A stretch of 64,000 nt of DNA from positions 558,001-622,000 of the forward strand of contig NZ_CAJFCN010000001.1 in NCBI RefSeq assembly GCF_904063055.1, written 5' to 3'. This document shows positions 1-8,534 of the stretch, one piece after another. The translations under genes and the position numbers were made by a program. The stretch comes from Pseudomonas paracarnis. GTDB lineage: Bacteria > Pseudomonadota > Gammaproteobacteria > Pseudomonadales > Pseudomonadaceae. The notes under the pieces are model-generated. The model was not told the origin of the DNA, did no database searches, and saw nothing but the letters and a program-made list of their open reading frames with translations. Numbering within the stretch: position 1 is the first letter of the stretch; each line of letters begins with the position of its first letter.

Positions 1-205
1 CACAGGTTGCATTATAGCGGCGCATTTGAATAACACTATCATCATGAAGTTAAAAAGCGTCAACGATGTGTCAGAGGTTTGTTACATGCTGGCGTGGGTA
101 TTTGTGAACACCGTCATCATCCTGGCAGGGTAAATGCCCCTGCTTTATAGATGCATCAGGCAAATCTGAAACCATGGCCGCGAGGTGTGCGCCAGCGCCG
201 GCCAA
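1..205. other. Left-edge non-coding stretch
   Basis: No gene can be supported here. The open frames on both strands are short and do not resemble any family I know. The stretch forms the distal upstream region of pcaR, and any gene further left lies outside the window. Confidence 0.5.
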
Positions 206-206
206 A

Positions 207-240
207 TTGCGATAATCGCATGGTCGTTCGATAATCGCCC
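207..240 (+). promoter_or_regulatory. Putative PcaR operator pair upstream of pcaR
   Basis: Two copies of a GATAATCGC core are seen: TTGCGATAATCGCAT (about 208-221) and GTTCGATAATCGCCC (226-240). PcaR of P. putida is known to bind a 15-base GTTCGATAATCGCAC sequence, which both copies closely resemble. They lie about 95-125 bases before the pcaR start, which suggests autoregulation (inference). Confidence 0.75.
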
Positions 241-333
241 AATGTTGCCGACGCTGACTTGTGCAGGGCAACCGGCACGGCTTGTAATAGCCGCCAACCC
301 TCCCGTGGTGATAACAAGAGAAGGCCCCTTGAA

Positions 334-1176
334 ATGAACGATCAATTGCGCAACTCCTTTGCATCAGTGGCGCCGCCGATCGTGGCTTCACCGGCCAAGC
401 GCATCCAGGCATTCACCGGTGATCCGGATTTCATGACGTCCCTGGCCCGTGGCCTGGCCGTGGTGCAGGCATTCCAGGAGCGTAAGCGTCACCTGACCAT
501 CGCTCAGATCAGCCATCGCACGGAAATTCCCCGCGCCGCCGTGCGCCGTTGCCTGCACACCTTGATCAAGCTCGGCTACGCCACCACGGATGGGCGCACC
601 TACTCGCTGTTGCCCAAGGTACTGACCCTCGGTCATGCCTATCTGTCGTCCACACCGCTGGCTGTTTCGGCCCAGCCTTACCTGGACCGCATGAGCGAGC
701 AACTGCATGAAGCCTGCAACATGGCCACCCTGGAAGGCGATGACATTCTTTATATCGCCCGTTCCGCCACCACCCAGCGTCTGATCTCGGTTGACCTGTC
801 GGTGGGTGGGCGCTTGCCTGCATATTGCACGTCCATGGGCCGCATTCTGCTGGCCGCCCTCGACGACGCTTCGCTGCAGGATTATCTCGACCATGCCGAC
901 CTGCAAACCAAGACCAGCCGCACCCTGACCACGCCGCAAGCGTTATTGGAATGCCTGCAACAGGTGCGTCAGCAGGGCTGGTGCATTGTCGACCAGGAAC
1001 TGGAGCAGGGCCTGCGTTCCATCGCGGTGCCGGTGTATGACGCGTCCGGCCAGGTGTTGGCCGCGCTTAATGTCAGCACCCATGCCGGGCGGGTCAGCCG
1101 CAGCGAGTTGGAGCAGCGCTTTTTGCCGAGCATGCTCAGCGCCAGCCGTGAGCTGAGTGCGCAGCTGTTTGCCTAA
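334..1176 (+). CDS. pcaR: IclR-family regulator PcaR
   Basis: This 280-residue protein is the transcriptional regulator of the beta-ketoadipate (pca) pathway, which in P. putida responds to beta-ketoadipate. An N-terminal winged helix-turn-helix spans about residues 32-95 (SLARGLAVVQAF, then AQISHRTEIPRAAVRRCLHTL) and an IclR effector-binding domain covers about 115-275 (GGRLPAYCTSMGRILLA). The sequence matches PcaR along its length, including the APPIVASPAKRIQAFTGDPDF segment near the start. I chose the ATG at 334, which follows GAAGGCCCCTTGAA and gives nearly the usual length (about 290), over an in-frame ATG at 259 that adds unrelated residues. It heads the pca cluster, and PcaR-type operators lie upstream of it and before pcaI. 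Confidence 0.93.
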   Translation: MNDQLRNSFASVAPPIVASPAKRIQAFTGDPDFMTSLARGLAVVQAFQERKRHLTIAQISHRTEIPRAAVRRCLHTLIKLGYATTDGRTYSLLPKVLTLGHAYLSSTPLAVSAQPYLDRMSEQLHEACNMATLEGDDILYIARSATTQRLISVDLSVGGRLPAYCTSMGRILLAALDDASLQDYLDHADLQTKTSRTLTTPQALLECLQQVRQQGWCIVDQELEQGLRSIAVPVYDASGQVLAALNVSTHAGRVSRSELEQRFLPSMLSASRELSAQLFA

Positions 1177-1321
1177 GCTGTTCGGTGACCGCACAGATCC
1201 CGGCTGGCTCGATTGACGGTGTTTCCCTTGGCTTATTAATGTGCGGCAGCGCTCTGAGGAGCTGCCCAATAAGAATGATGACCCCAGGTCGTCAGCCCGC
1301 CATCGGTGTGGAATAAAAATA

Positions 1322-2662
1322 ATGAATCAGCCTTCTGTCGGTACCACCCTGGACGTACAGTCCTTTATCAACAGCCAGCCACTCTCGCGGTATCAGTGGC
1401 GCGTGGTGATCCTGTGTTTCCTGATTGTCTTTCTCGACGGCCTCGACACCGCCGCGATGGGCTTTATCGCGCCCGCGCTGTCCCAGGACTGGGGCATCGA
1501 CCGCGCCAGCCTCGGCCCGGTGATGAGCGCCGCGTTGATCGGCATGGTGTTTGGCGCACTCGGTTCCGGCCCCCTGGCCGACCGCTTTGGCCGCAAAGTC
1601 GTGCTGGTCGGCGCGGTGTTGGTGTTTGGTGCGTTCAGCCTGGCGTCGGCCTACAGCACCACTGTCGACCAGTTGCTGGTGCTGCGCTTTCTCACCGGCC
1701 TGGGCCTGGGCGCCGGCATGCCGAATGCCACCACCTTGTTGTCTGAATACACCCCCGAGCGGCATAAATCCTTGTTGGTGACCAGCATGTTCTGTGGCTT
1801 CAACCTCGGCATGGCCGGTGGTGGGTTTATTTCGGCCAAGTTGATCCCGGCCTTCGGCTGGCACAGCCTGTTGCTGATCGGCGGCATCCTGCCGTTGATC
1901 CTGGCTGGGGTGCTGCTGGTATGGCTACCGGAATCGGCGCGTTACCTGGTGGTGCGCAATCGCGGCACCGACAAGGTGCGCAAGACCCTGGCCCCTATCG
2001 AGCCAAACATCGTTGCCCAGGCCTCTCACTTCAGCGTACCGGAGCAAAAAACCGTCAAGGCCCGCAATGTGTTCGCGGTGATCTTCTCGGGCACCTACAG
2101 CGCTGGCACCTTGCTGTTGTGGCTCACGTACTTCATGGGCCTGGTGATCGTTTACCTGCTGACCAGTTGGCTCCCCACCTTGATGCGTGACAGTGGCGCG
2201 AGCATGGAGCAAGCCGCGTTCATCGGCGCGCTGTTCCAGTTTGGTGGGGTATTGAGCGCGGTGGGCGTGGGCTGGGCGATGGACCGGTTCAACCCGCACA
2301 AAGTGATCGGCATGTTCTATCTGCTGGCCGGGGTGTTTGCCTACGCGGTGGGGCAGAGCCTGGGCAACATCACGTTGTTGGCCACCCTGGTGCTGGTCGC
2401 CGGGATGTGCGTCAACGGTGCGCAATCGGCGATGCCGTCGCTGGCGGCGCGTTTCTACCCCACCCAAGGCCGTGCCACCGGTGTGTCGTGGATGCTCGGC
2501 ATCGGCCGCTTCGGCGCGATCCTGGGGGCGTGGATGGGCGCAACCTTGCTGGGCCTGGGCTGGAACTTCGAGCAGGTGCTCACCGCATTGGTGATACCGG
2601 CGGCCTTGGCCACGGCAGCGGTAATGATTAAGGGCATGGTCAGCCATGCCGATGCGACCTGA
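1322..2662 (+). CDS. pcaK: 4-hydroxybenzoate/protocatechuate MFS transporter PcaK
   Basis: This is a 446-residue inner-membrane transporter of the major facilitator superfamily, aromatic acid:H+ symporter family, bringing 4-hydroxybenzoate or protocatechuate into the cell. Twelve hydrophobic segments are visible. The family motifs are present: FLDGLDTAAMGFIAPAL in helix 1 with its conserved acidic residues, and GPLADRFGRK in loop 2-3, with a related GWAMDRFNPHK in loop 8-9. The length equals PcaK of P. putida (448). The ATG at 1322 is chosen because the hydrophobic region and family similarity begin there; a longer frame from 1241 has an implausible leader. It sits about 145 bases after pcaR in the same direction. 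A REP pair follows it, so pcaIJF probably has its own promoter. Confidence 0.9.
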   Translation: MNQPSVGTTLDVQSFINSQPLSRYQWRVVILCFLIVFLDGLDTAAMGFIAPALSQDWGIDRASLGPVMSAALIGMVFGALGSGPLADRFGRKVVLVGAVLVFGAFSLASAYSTTVDQLLVLRFLTGLGLGAGMPNATTLLSEYTPERHKSLLVTSMFCGFNLGMAGGGFISAKLIPAFGWHSLLLIGGILPLILAGVLLVWLPESARYLVVRNRGTDKVRKTLAPIEPNIVAQASHFSVPEQKTVKARNVFAVIFSGTYSAGTLLLWLTYFMGLVIVYLLTSWLPTLMRDSGASMEQAAFIGALFQFGGVLSAVGVGWAMDRFNPHKVIGMFYLLAGVFAYAVGQSLGNITLLATLVLVAGMCVNGAQSAMPSLAARFYPTQGRATGVSWMLGIGRFGAILGAWMGATLLGLGWNFEQVLTALVIPAALATAAVMIKGMVSHADAT

Positions 2663-2678
2663 AACCGATCACTACCCC

Positions 2679-2750
2679 TGTGGGAGCTGGCTTGCCTGCG
2701 ATAGCGGTGCTGAATCCACTCGCGCCATCGCAGGCAAGCCAGCTCCCACA
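2679..2750. repeat. REP inverted pair (REPIN)
   Basis: GTGGGAGCTGGCTTGCCTGCG on the left and its reverse complement on the right enclose about 25 bases. It lies between pcaK and the pcaI promoter. Confidence 0.85.
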
Positions 2751-2790
2751 TTGACCCTGTTCCTTGCGATGGTTAGTTAAGCAACAATCG

Positions 2791-2823
2791 GTTCGATAAT
2801 CGAACGCTCAGTCGATTATCGGA
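2791..2823 (+). promoter_or_regulatory. PcaR operators in the pcaIJF promoter
   Basis: A perfect palindrome GTTCGATAATCGAAC (2791-2805) is followed by TCGATTATCGGA (2812-2823), the same core in inverted orientation. Both match the 15-base PcaR site known from P. putida. They lie 88-120 bases before the pcaI start, where PcaR would overlap the promoter (inference). Confidence 0.82.
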
Positions 2824-2910
2824 TTGTTTGGCCTATTTCCCCGGCTTAATCTTCTAGCACTTCGGCGCCACCTCAGCGCCTTTTTCGATCAACACCGGGA
2901 GCCCAACCCC

Positions 2911-3768
2911 ATGGCTGAAATCCTCACCCTGCGTGATGCGGTCAAGCGCTTCGTGAACGACGGCGATACCGTCGCCCTCGAAGGCTTCACCCACCTGATC
3001 CCTACGGCCGCAGGCCATGAAATCATTCGTCAGGGCAAGAAAGACCTGACGCTGGTGCGCATGACGCCTGACCTGATCTACGACCAGTTGATCGGTGCCG
3101 GCTGTGCGCGCAAGTTGATTTTCTCCTGGGGCGGCAACCCGGGCGTGGGTTCCCTGCATCGGCTGCGCGACGCGGTAGAGAAACAATGGCCGCAAGCGCT
3201 GGAGATCGAAGAGCACAGCCACGCCGACCTGGCCAATGCCTACGTCGCCGGTGCCTCCGGCCTGCCGTTCGCGGTGTTGCGGGCCTATGCCGGTTCCGAC
3301 TTGCCCAAGGTCAACCCGCTGATCAAGACCGTCACCTGCCCCTTCACCGGCGAAGTGCTGGCGGCGGTGCCATCGGTGCGTCCGGACATCACCGTGATTC
3401 ACGCGCAGAAAGCCGATCGCAAAGGCAACGTGCTGCTCTGGGGCATTCTGGGGGTGCAAAAGGAAGCGGCGCTGGCGGCCAAGCGCTGCATCGTCACCGT
3501 CGAGGAAATCGTCGACGACCTGAATGCGCCGATGAACAGCTGCGTGCTGCCGACCTGGGCGCTGACGGCGGTGTGTCACGTACCCGGTGGTGCCCATCCT
3601 TCCTACGCGCACGGCTACAACGAGCGGGATAACCGCTTCTACCAGGCGTGGGACCCGATTGCCCGCGACCGCGGGACCTTTACCGCCTGGATCGACGAAT
3701 ACATCCACGGCACTGCCGACTTCAGTGAATTCCAGGCCAAGCTGGCCGCCGCGCAGGAGGCTAAGTAA
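2911..3768 (+). CDS. pcaI: 3-oxoadipate CoA-transferase subunit A
   Basis: Alpha subunit (285 residues) of the family I CoA-transferase that moves CoA from succinyl-CoA to 3-oxoadipate, the next-to-last step of the pathway. The protein has the GctA-like fold with LEGFTHLIPTAAGHEIIRQ near the N terminus. At 285 residues it resembles the longer CatI type of P. knackmussii and the P. aeruginosa pca-linked subunit rather than the 231-residue PcaI of P. putida. The ATG at 2911 is preceded by CACCGGGAG; a longer frame from 2824 has no family support. Its stop overlaps the pcaJ start (TAATG), so the two subunits are probably translationally coupled. PcaR sites lie upstream. Confidence 0.88.
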   Translation: MAEILTLRDAVKRFVNDGDTVALEGFTHLIPTAAGHEIIRQGKKDLTLVRMTPDLIYDQLIGAGCARKLIFSWGGNPGVGSLHRLRDAVEKQWPQALEIEEHSHADLANAYVAGASGLPFAVLRAYAGSDLPKVNPLIKTVTCPFTGEVLAAVPSVRPDITVIHAQKADRKGNVLLWGILGVQKEAALAAKRCIVTVEEIVDDLNAPMNSCVLPTWALTAVCHVPGGAHPSYAHGYNERDNRFYQAWDPIARDRGTFTAWIDEYIHGTADFSEFQAKLAAAQEAK

Positions 3769-4547
3769 TGGCTTATTCCACCAATGAAATGATGACCGTC
3801 GCCGCCGCACGCCGCCTCAAGAACGGCTCGGTGTGCTTCGTCGGCATCGGCCTGCCATCCAAGGCGGCCAACCTGGCGCGCCTGACGTCCTCGCCGGATG
3901 TGGTGCTGATCTACGAGTCCGGCCCGATTGGGGCCAAGCCCAGCGTGTTGCCGCTGTCCATCGGCGATGGCGAGCTGGCGGAGACCGCCGACACCGTGGT
4001 GCCCACCGGTGAGATCTTTCGCTACTGGCTGCAGGGCGGGCGCATTGATGTCGGTTTTCTCGGCGCGGCCCAGGTCGACCGTTTCGGCAATATCAACACC
4101 ACCGTGGTCGGTGATTATCACCAGCCCAAAGTGCGTTTGCCGGGTGCCGGTGGCGCGCCGGAAATCGCCGGTTCGGCCAAGAGCGTGTTGATCATCCTTA
4201 AGCAATCGTCCCGTTCGTTTGTGGACAAACTGGACTTCATCACCTCCGTCGGTCACGGCGAAGGTGGCGACTCACGCAAGCGTCTGGGCCTGCCCGGCGC
4301 CGGCCCGGTGGGCATCATTACCGACCTGTGCATCATGGAGCCGGAGGAGGGCAGCCATGAGTTCGTGGTCACTGCACTGCATCCCGGCGTGACCCGCGAG
4401 CAAGTGGTCGCCGCCACCGGCTGGGCGATTCGCTTTGCCGACCAGGTGAGCACCACCGCTGAACCCACCGAGACCGAACTGACCGCCCTGCGTGACCTCG
4501 AAGCACGCACCGCCGCCGCCCATGGCCAAGCACCGGGAGAAGCCTGA
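3768..4547 (+). CDS. pcaJ: 3-oxoadipate CoA-transferase subunit B
   Basis: Beta subunit (259 residues) of the same CoA-transferase. The Glu of YESG (about residue 50) is the likely catalytic glutamate that forms the CoA thioester intermediate. [15 protein letters not shown] glycine-rich sequence near the start and [17 protein letters not shown] in the middle are family features. The length fits CatJ (about 258). A strong ribosome site GCAGGAGG lies inside the end of pcaI, and the start codon overlaps the pcaI stop by one base. Its own stop overlaps the pcaF start (TGATG). The tight packing supports one IJF transcription unit. Confidence 0.9.
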   Translation: MAYSTNEMMTVAAARRLKNGSVCFVGIGLPSKAANLARLTSSPDVVLIYESGPIGAKPSVLPLSIGDGELAETADTVVPTGEIFRYWLQGGRIDVGFLGAAQVDRFGNINTTVVGDYHQPKVRLPGAGGAPEIAGSAKSVLIILKQSSRSFVDKLDFITSVGHGEGGDSRKRLGLPGAGPVGIITDLCIMEPEEGSHEFVVTALHPGVTREQVVAATGWAIRFADQVSTTAEPTETELTALRDLEARTAAAHGQAPGEA

Positions 4548-5746
4548 TGCGCGAGGTTTATATCTGTGATGCCATTCGCACGCCCATCGGCCGTTTCGGT
4601 GGTGGCCTGTCCACGGTGCGCGCCGATGACCTGGCGGCGCTGCCGATCAAGGCGTTGATCGAGCGTAACCCGTCGGTGGACTGGAGCGCCGTAGACGAAG
4701 TCTTCCTCGGCTGCGCCAACCAGGCCGGTGAAGATAACCGCAACGTGGCACGCATGGCGTTGCTGCTGGCGGGGCTGCCGGAAAGTATTCCCGGCGTGAC
4801 GCTTAACCGCCTCTGTGCCTCGGGCATGGATGCCATCGGCACCGCCTTTCGTGCGATTGCCTGCGGTGAAATGGAGTTGGCGATTGCCGGTGGCGTCGAA
4901 TCGATGTCCCGTGCTCCGTTTGTGATGGGCAAGGCCGACGCGGCGTTCTCGCGCAACATGAAGTTGGAAGACACCACCATTGGCTGGCGCTTTATCAACC
5001 CGCTGATGAAGGCCCAGTACGGTGTGGATGCCATGCCGCAGACCGCCGATAACGTGGCCGATGACTATCAGGTTTCCCGCGCCGACCAGGACGCTTTCGC
5101 CCTGCGCAGCCAGCAACGCACCGCCGCTGCCCAGGCCGCCGGGTTCTTTGCCGAGGAAATCGTTCCGGTGCGGGTCGCCCATAAAAAAGGCGAAACCCTG
5201 GTGGAACACGATGAACACCCACGGGACACCACGTTGGAAGCCCTGGCCAAGCTCAAGCCGGTCAACGGCGCGGACAAGACCGTCACTGCCGGCAATGCCT
5301 CGGGCGTCAACGACGGCGCCGCCGCGCTGATCCTCGCCAGCGCCGAGGCCGTCAAGCAACACGGCCTCACCGCCCGCGCCCGTGTGCTGGGCATGGCCAG
5401 TGCCGGAGTCGCCCCGCGGGTGATGGGCATCGGCCCGGTGCCGGCGGTGCGCAAACTGGTGGAGCGCCTGGGGTTGGCGGTCACCGACTTTGATGTGATC
5501 GAACTCAACGAAGCCTTCGCCAGCCAAGGCCTGGCGGTGCTGCGCGAGCTGGGTATCGCTGACGATGCGCCCCAGGTCAACCCCAACGGCGGCGCCATTG
5601 CCCTCGGTCACCCCTTGGGGATGAGTGGTGCGCGGTTGGTGATGACGGCCCTGCACCAATTGGAAAAAACCGGCGGCCGCAAAGGCCTGGCGACCATGTG
5701 CGTGGGCGTCGGCCAAGGCCTGGCCCTGGCGATTGAACGCGTCTGA
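4547..5746 (+). CDS. pcaF: 3-oxoadipyl-CoA thiolase PcaF
   Basis: This thiolase (399 residues) cleaves 3-oxoadipyl-CoA with CoA to succinyl-CoA and acetyl-CoA, the last step of the pathway. The catalytic triad is intact: nucleophilic Cys90 in LNRLCASG, His355 in [12 protein letters not shown] and Cys385 in CVGVGQG. The length equals the PcaF family (about 400). The VNDGAAALI and [12 protein letters not shown] signatures are present. Translation is coupled to pcaJ through a TGATG overlap, and pcaH follows after 21 bases. It could also act on other 3-oxoacyl-CoA substrates, but the context makes 3-oxoadipyl-CoA the obvious one. Confidence 0.94.
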   Translation: MREVYICDAIRTPIGRFGGGLSTVRADDLAALPIKALIERNPSVDWSAVDEVFLGCANQAGEDNRNVARMALLLAGLPESIPGVTLNRLCASGMDAIGTAFRAIACGEMELAIAGGVESMSRAPFVMGKADAAFSRNMKLEDTTIGWRFINPLMKAQYGVDAMPQTADNVADDYQVSRADQDAFALRSQQRTAAAQAAGFFAEEIVPVRVAHKKGETLVEHDEHPRDTTLEALAKLKPVNGADKTVTAGNASGVNDGAAALILASAEAVKQHGLTARARVLGMASAGVAPRVMGIGPVPAVRKLVERLGLAVTDFDVIELNEAFASQGLAVLRELGIADDAPQVNPNGGAIALGHPLGMSGARLVMTALHQLEKTGGRKGLATMCVGVGQGLALAIERV

Positions 5747-5767
5747 TAACTAAAAGAGGATTGCTCC

Positions 5768-6472
5768 ATGAGTGACAAGCCCGGTTACCGGCGCCCGCAA
5801 GCGGGCACTCAACCTGATTACCTGCACCCGGCCTACCAGTCGACGAATCTGCGTTCGCCTTCACAGCCTTTGGTGTTCCTGCCCCATTCCTTGTCGGAAA
5901 TCACTGGCCCGACCATGGGCGCCGAACGTATCAATGAGAAGGACAACGACCTGACAGCCCAGCATGAGGGCGAGCCGCAAGGCGAGCGCATCATCATTCA
6001 TGGCCGTGTGCTGGACGAAAACGGCCTGCCAGTGCCGGGCATCCTTGTGGAGATCTGGCAGGCCAATGCCGCCGGCCGCTACAACCACAAGCGCGACCTG
6101 CACGATGCACCCCTGGACCCGAATTTCACCGGCACCGGGCGCACCGTCACCGACGCCGACGGCTGGTACCAGTTCCAAACCATCAAGCCCGGCGCCTACC
6201 CGTGGGGCAACCACCACAACGCCTGGCGCCCGGCGCATATCCACTTTTCGCTGTTCGGCCCCAGCGTGCTGACGCGTTTGGTGACGCAAATGTATTTCCC
6301 GGGTGACCCGTTGCTGGAATACGACCCGATCTACAACTGCGTGCCGGATACCAGTGCCAAGCAACGCTTGATCGCTCGCTTCGACCTGGAAAAAACCATT
6401 CCTTCCTATGCCCTCGGCTACCGCTGGGACATCGTCCTGCGCGGCCGCGACGCCACGCCGATGGAGAAATGA
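5768..6472 (+). CDS. pcaH: Protocatechuate 3,4-dioxygenase beta subunit
   Basis: Iron-bearing beta subunit (234 residues) of the intradiol dioxygenase that opens protocatechuate to 3-carboxy-cis,cis-muconate. All four non-heme Fe(III) ligands can be placed: Tyr105 (AAGRYNHK), Tyr144 (GAYPW), His157 and His159 (RPAHIHF). Their spacing is the same as Tyr408, Tyr447, His460 and His462 in the P. putida enzyme. AAGAGGA precedes the ATG at a good distance. pcaG starts one base after its stop. In P. putida and P. aeruginosa pcaHG lies apart from the other pca genes, but here it is inserted between pcaF and pcaT. Confidence 0.95.
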   Translation: MSDKPGYRRPQAGTQPDYLHPAYQSTNLRSPSQPLVFLPHSLSEITGPTMGAERINEKDNDLTAQHEGEPQGERIIIHGRVLDENGLPVPGILVEIWQANAAGRYNHKRDLHDAPLDPNFTGTGRTVTDADGWYQFQTIKPGAYPWGNHHNAWRPAHIHFSLFGPSVLTRLVTQMYFPGDPLLEYDPIYNCVPDTSAKQRLIARFDLEKTIPSYALGYRWDIVLRGRDATPMEK

Positions 6473-6473
6473 G

Positions 6474-7040
6474 ATGACACTCAACGCGACCACGTCCCAC
6501 ACCGTCGGGCCGTATTACCACATTGGCCTGACCTGGCTGAACCGTGAAGATCTGACCGTCACCGCTACCCTCGGCGAACGCGTGGCAATCAGCGGCCAAG
6601 TGGTGGACGGCAACGGTGATGTCGTCAACGATGCCATGCTGGAAGTCTGGCAGGCCAATGCCGCCGGCAAATATGCTCACCCCGAAGACGAGCAGGACAA
6701 AGCGCTCGACCCGAACTTCGAAGGCTTTGGCCGCGTGCCGGTGGATGCCGAAGGGCGTTTCCGCTTTACCACCGTCAAGCCGGGCAGTGTGCCGGGGCTG
6801 AAGGGCACCACCCAGGCGCCGCATTTGGTGGTGCTGGTGTTTGCCCGTGGGTTGGTGAAGCACTTGCTGACGCGGATTTATTTTGACGGTGAGGCCTTGA
6901 ACGGCGATGACCCGTTGCTGGCGTGTGTGCCGGCAGAACGTCGGGGCACCTTGATTGCCCAGGCGGATGCGGCAGGGGTTTATCAGTGGAATGTGATTTT
7001 GCAGGGCACAGATAAGGAAACGGTGTTCTTCGACTATTGA
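6474..7040 (+). CDS. pcaG: Protocatechuate 3,4-dioxygenase alpha subunit
   Basis: Alpha subunit (188 residues) of protocatechuate 3,4-dioxygenase. It shares the intradiol fold with PcaH (SHTVGPYYHIGL, LEVWQANAAGKYAHPED, FTTVKPGSVPG) but lacks the iron-binding His pair, as expected for this subunit: PGLKGTTQAPHLVVLVFARG stands where PcaH has RPAHIHF. The length is close to the P. putida subunit (about 200). The ATG at 6474 is one base after the pcaH stop with GGAGAAATG as ribosome site, so equal expression of both subunits is likely. A REP pair follows it. Confidence 0.94.
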   Translation: MTLNATTSHTVGPYYHIGLTWLNREDLTVTATLGERVAISGQVVDGNGDVVNDAMLEVWQANAAGKYAHPEDEQDKALDPNFEGFGRVPVDAEGRFRFTTVKPGSVPGLKGTTQAPHLVVLVFARGLVKHLLTRIYFDGEALNGDDPLLACVPAERRGTLIAQADAAGVYQWNVILQGTDKETVFFDY

Positions 7041-7056
7041 GTTGGCTGTAGGGCCC

Positions 7057-7130
7057 CATCGCAGGCAAGCCAGCTCCCACCTTGAATGTGTTCACAACAC
7101 AAAATGTGGGAGCCGGGCTTGCCCGCGATG
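7057..7130. repeat. REP inverted pair (REPIN)
   Basis: ATCGCAGGCAAGCCAGCTCCC (left) and GTGGGAGCCGGGCTTGCCCGC (right) face each other here in outward orientation, the reverse of the other pairs. It separates pcaG from pcaT. Confidence 0.8.
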
Positions 7131-7228
7131 AGGCCCTCTCAGGCTCCACCTATCCAAAAGTCTGCTTGCGGAACAGGGTTGTTGCAAAGTATGTCTAGGC
7201 TATAACCGTTCCCACTGAGTAAAAAAAC

Positions 7229-8524
7229 ATGACAACAAAAACCAGCCACTACACCGGAGAAGAACGCAGCAAAAGAATCTTTGCGATTGTCGGTGCGTCC
7301 TCCGGCAACCTGGTCGAATGGTTCGACTTCTACGTCTATGCCTTCTGCGCGATTTATTTTGCTCCGGCGTTTTTCCCCTCGGACGACCCCACGGTGCAGT
7401 TGCTCAACACCGCCGGGGTGTTTGCCGCCGGGTTCCTGATGCGACCGATCGGTGGCTGGTTGTTTGGCCGGGTGGCCGACAAGCACGGGCGCAAGAACTC
7501 GATGATGATCTCGGTGCTGATGATGTGCGGCGGCTCCCTGGTCATCGCCTTTCTGCCGACCTACAACGCCATCGGTGCCTGGGCGCCAGCGTTGCTGTTG
7601 GTGGCGCGGCTGTTCCAGGGCTTGTCGGTGGGCGGCGAATACGGCACCACGGCCACTTACATGAGTGAAGTCGCGCTCAAGGGCCAGCGTGGCTTCTTTG
7701 CTTCGTTCCAGTACGTGACCCTGATCGGCGGCCAGTTGCTGGCGGTGCTGGTGGTGGTGATCCTGCAACAGATCCTCACCGAAGAAGAACTGCGCGCCTG
7801 GGGCTGGCGCATCCCGTTTGTGATCGGCGCTATAGCCGCCGTGATCTCCCTGCTGCTGCGTCGCACCCTGAAAGAAACCACCAGCAAGGAAATGCGTGAA
7901 GACAAGGACGCCGGCAGTATCGTCGCGCTGTTTCGCGACCACGGCAAAGCCTTCATTACGGTGCTGGGCTACACCGCCGGCGGCTCGCTGATTTTCTATA
8001 CCTTCACCACCTACATGCAGAAGTACCTGGTGAATACCGTGGGCATGCACGCCAAGACGTCGAGCTACATCATGACCGGCGCGCTGTTTCTGTACATGTG
8101 CATGCAGCCGTTGTTCGGCATGTTGGCCGACAAGATTGGCCGGCGTAATTCCATGCTCTGGTTTGCCGGCCTTGGCACGCTGTTTACCGTGCCGATCCTG
8201 CTGACCTTGAAAACCGTGACCAGCCCGTTTTTGGCGTTTGTGCTGATCACCCTGGCCTTGGCGATTGTCAGCTTCTACACCTCCATCAGCGGCCTGGTCA
8301 AAGCGGAGATGTTCCCGCCCCAGGTGCGTGCATTGGGCGTGGGCCTGGCGTATGCGGTGGCTAACGCGGTGTTTGGCGGTTCGGCAGAAGTGGTTGCGCT
8401 GAGCCTCAAATCCATCGGCATGGAAAACACCTTTTATTGGTACGTCACCGCGATGATGGCGGTGGCCTTCCTGTTCAGCTTGCGCCTGCCGAAACAGGCG
8501 GCGTACCTGCATCACGATCTGTAA
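7229..8524 (+). CDS. pcaT: MHS-family MFS transporter PcaT
   Basis: This 431-residue inner-membrane transporter belongs to the metabolite:H+ symporter family. [16 protein letters not shown] in helix 1, [13 protein letters not shown] in loop 2-3, [12 protein letters not shown] in helix 4-5 and WRIPFVIG in helix 6 are diagnostic. In P. putida, PcaT sits at the same place (next to pcaBDC) and is linked to beta-ketoadipate uptake and chemotaxis, so beta-ketoadipate or a similar dicarboxylate is the likely substrate here. pcaB follows after 10 bases, which suggests a pcaTBDC transcript. The ATG at 7229 has only a weak GAG ribosome site. Confidence 0.85.
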   Translation: MTTKTSHYTGEERSKRIFAIVGASSGNLVEWFDFYVYAFCAIYFAPAFFPSDDPTVQLLNTAGVFAAGFLMRPIGGWLFGRVADKHGRKNSMMISVLMMCGGSLVIAFLPTYNAIGAWAPALLLVARLFQGLSVGGEYGTTATYMSEVALKGQRGFFASFQYVTLIGGQLLAVLVVVILQQILTEEELRAWGWRIPFVIGAIAAVISLLLRRTLKETTSKEMREDKDAGSIVALFRDHGKAFITVLGYTAGGSLIFYTFTTYMQKYLVNTVGMHAKTSSYIMTGALFLYMCMQPLFGMLADKIGRRNSMLWFAGLGTLFTVPILLTLKTVTSPFLAFVLITLALAIVSFYTSISGLVKAEMFPPQVRALGVGLAYAVANAVFGGSAEVVALSLKSIGMENTFYWYVTAMMAVAFLFSLRLPKQAAYLHHDL

Positions 8525-8534
8525 GGGATGAGTT

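Noticed and set aside
4253..5716. A 487-codon minus-strand frame opposite pcaJ/pcaF
   Set aside because: It is a shadow of two enzymes with intact active sites and coupled starts.
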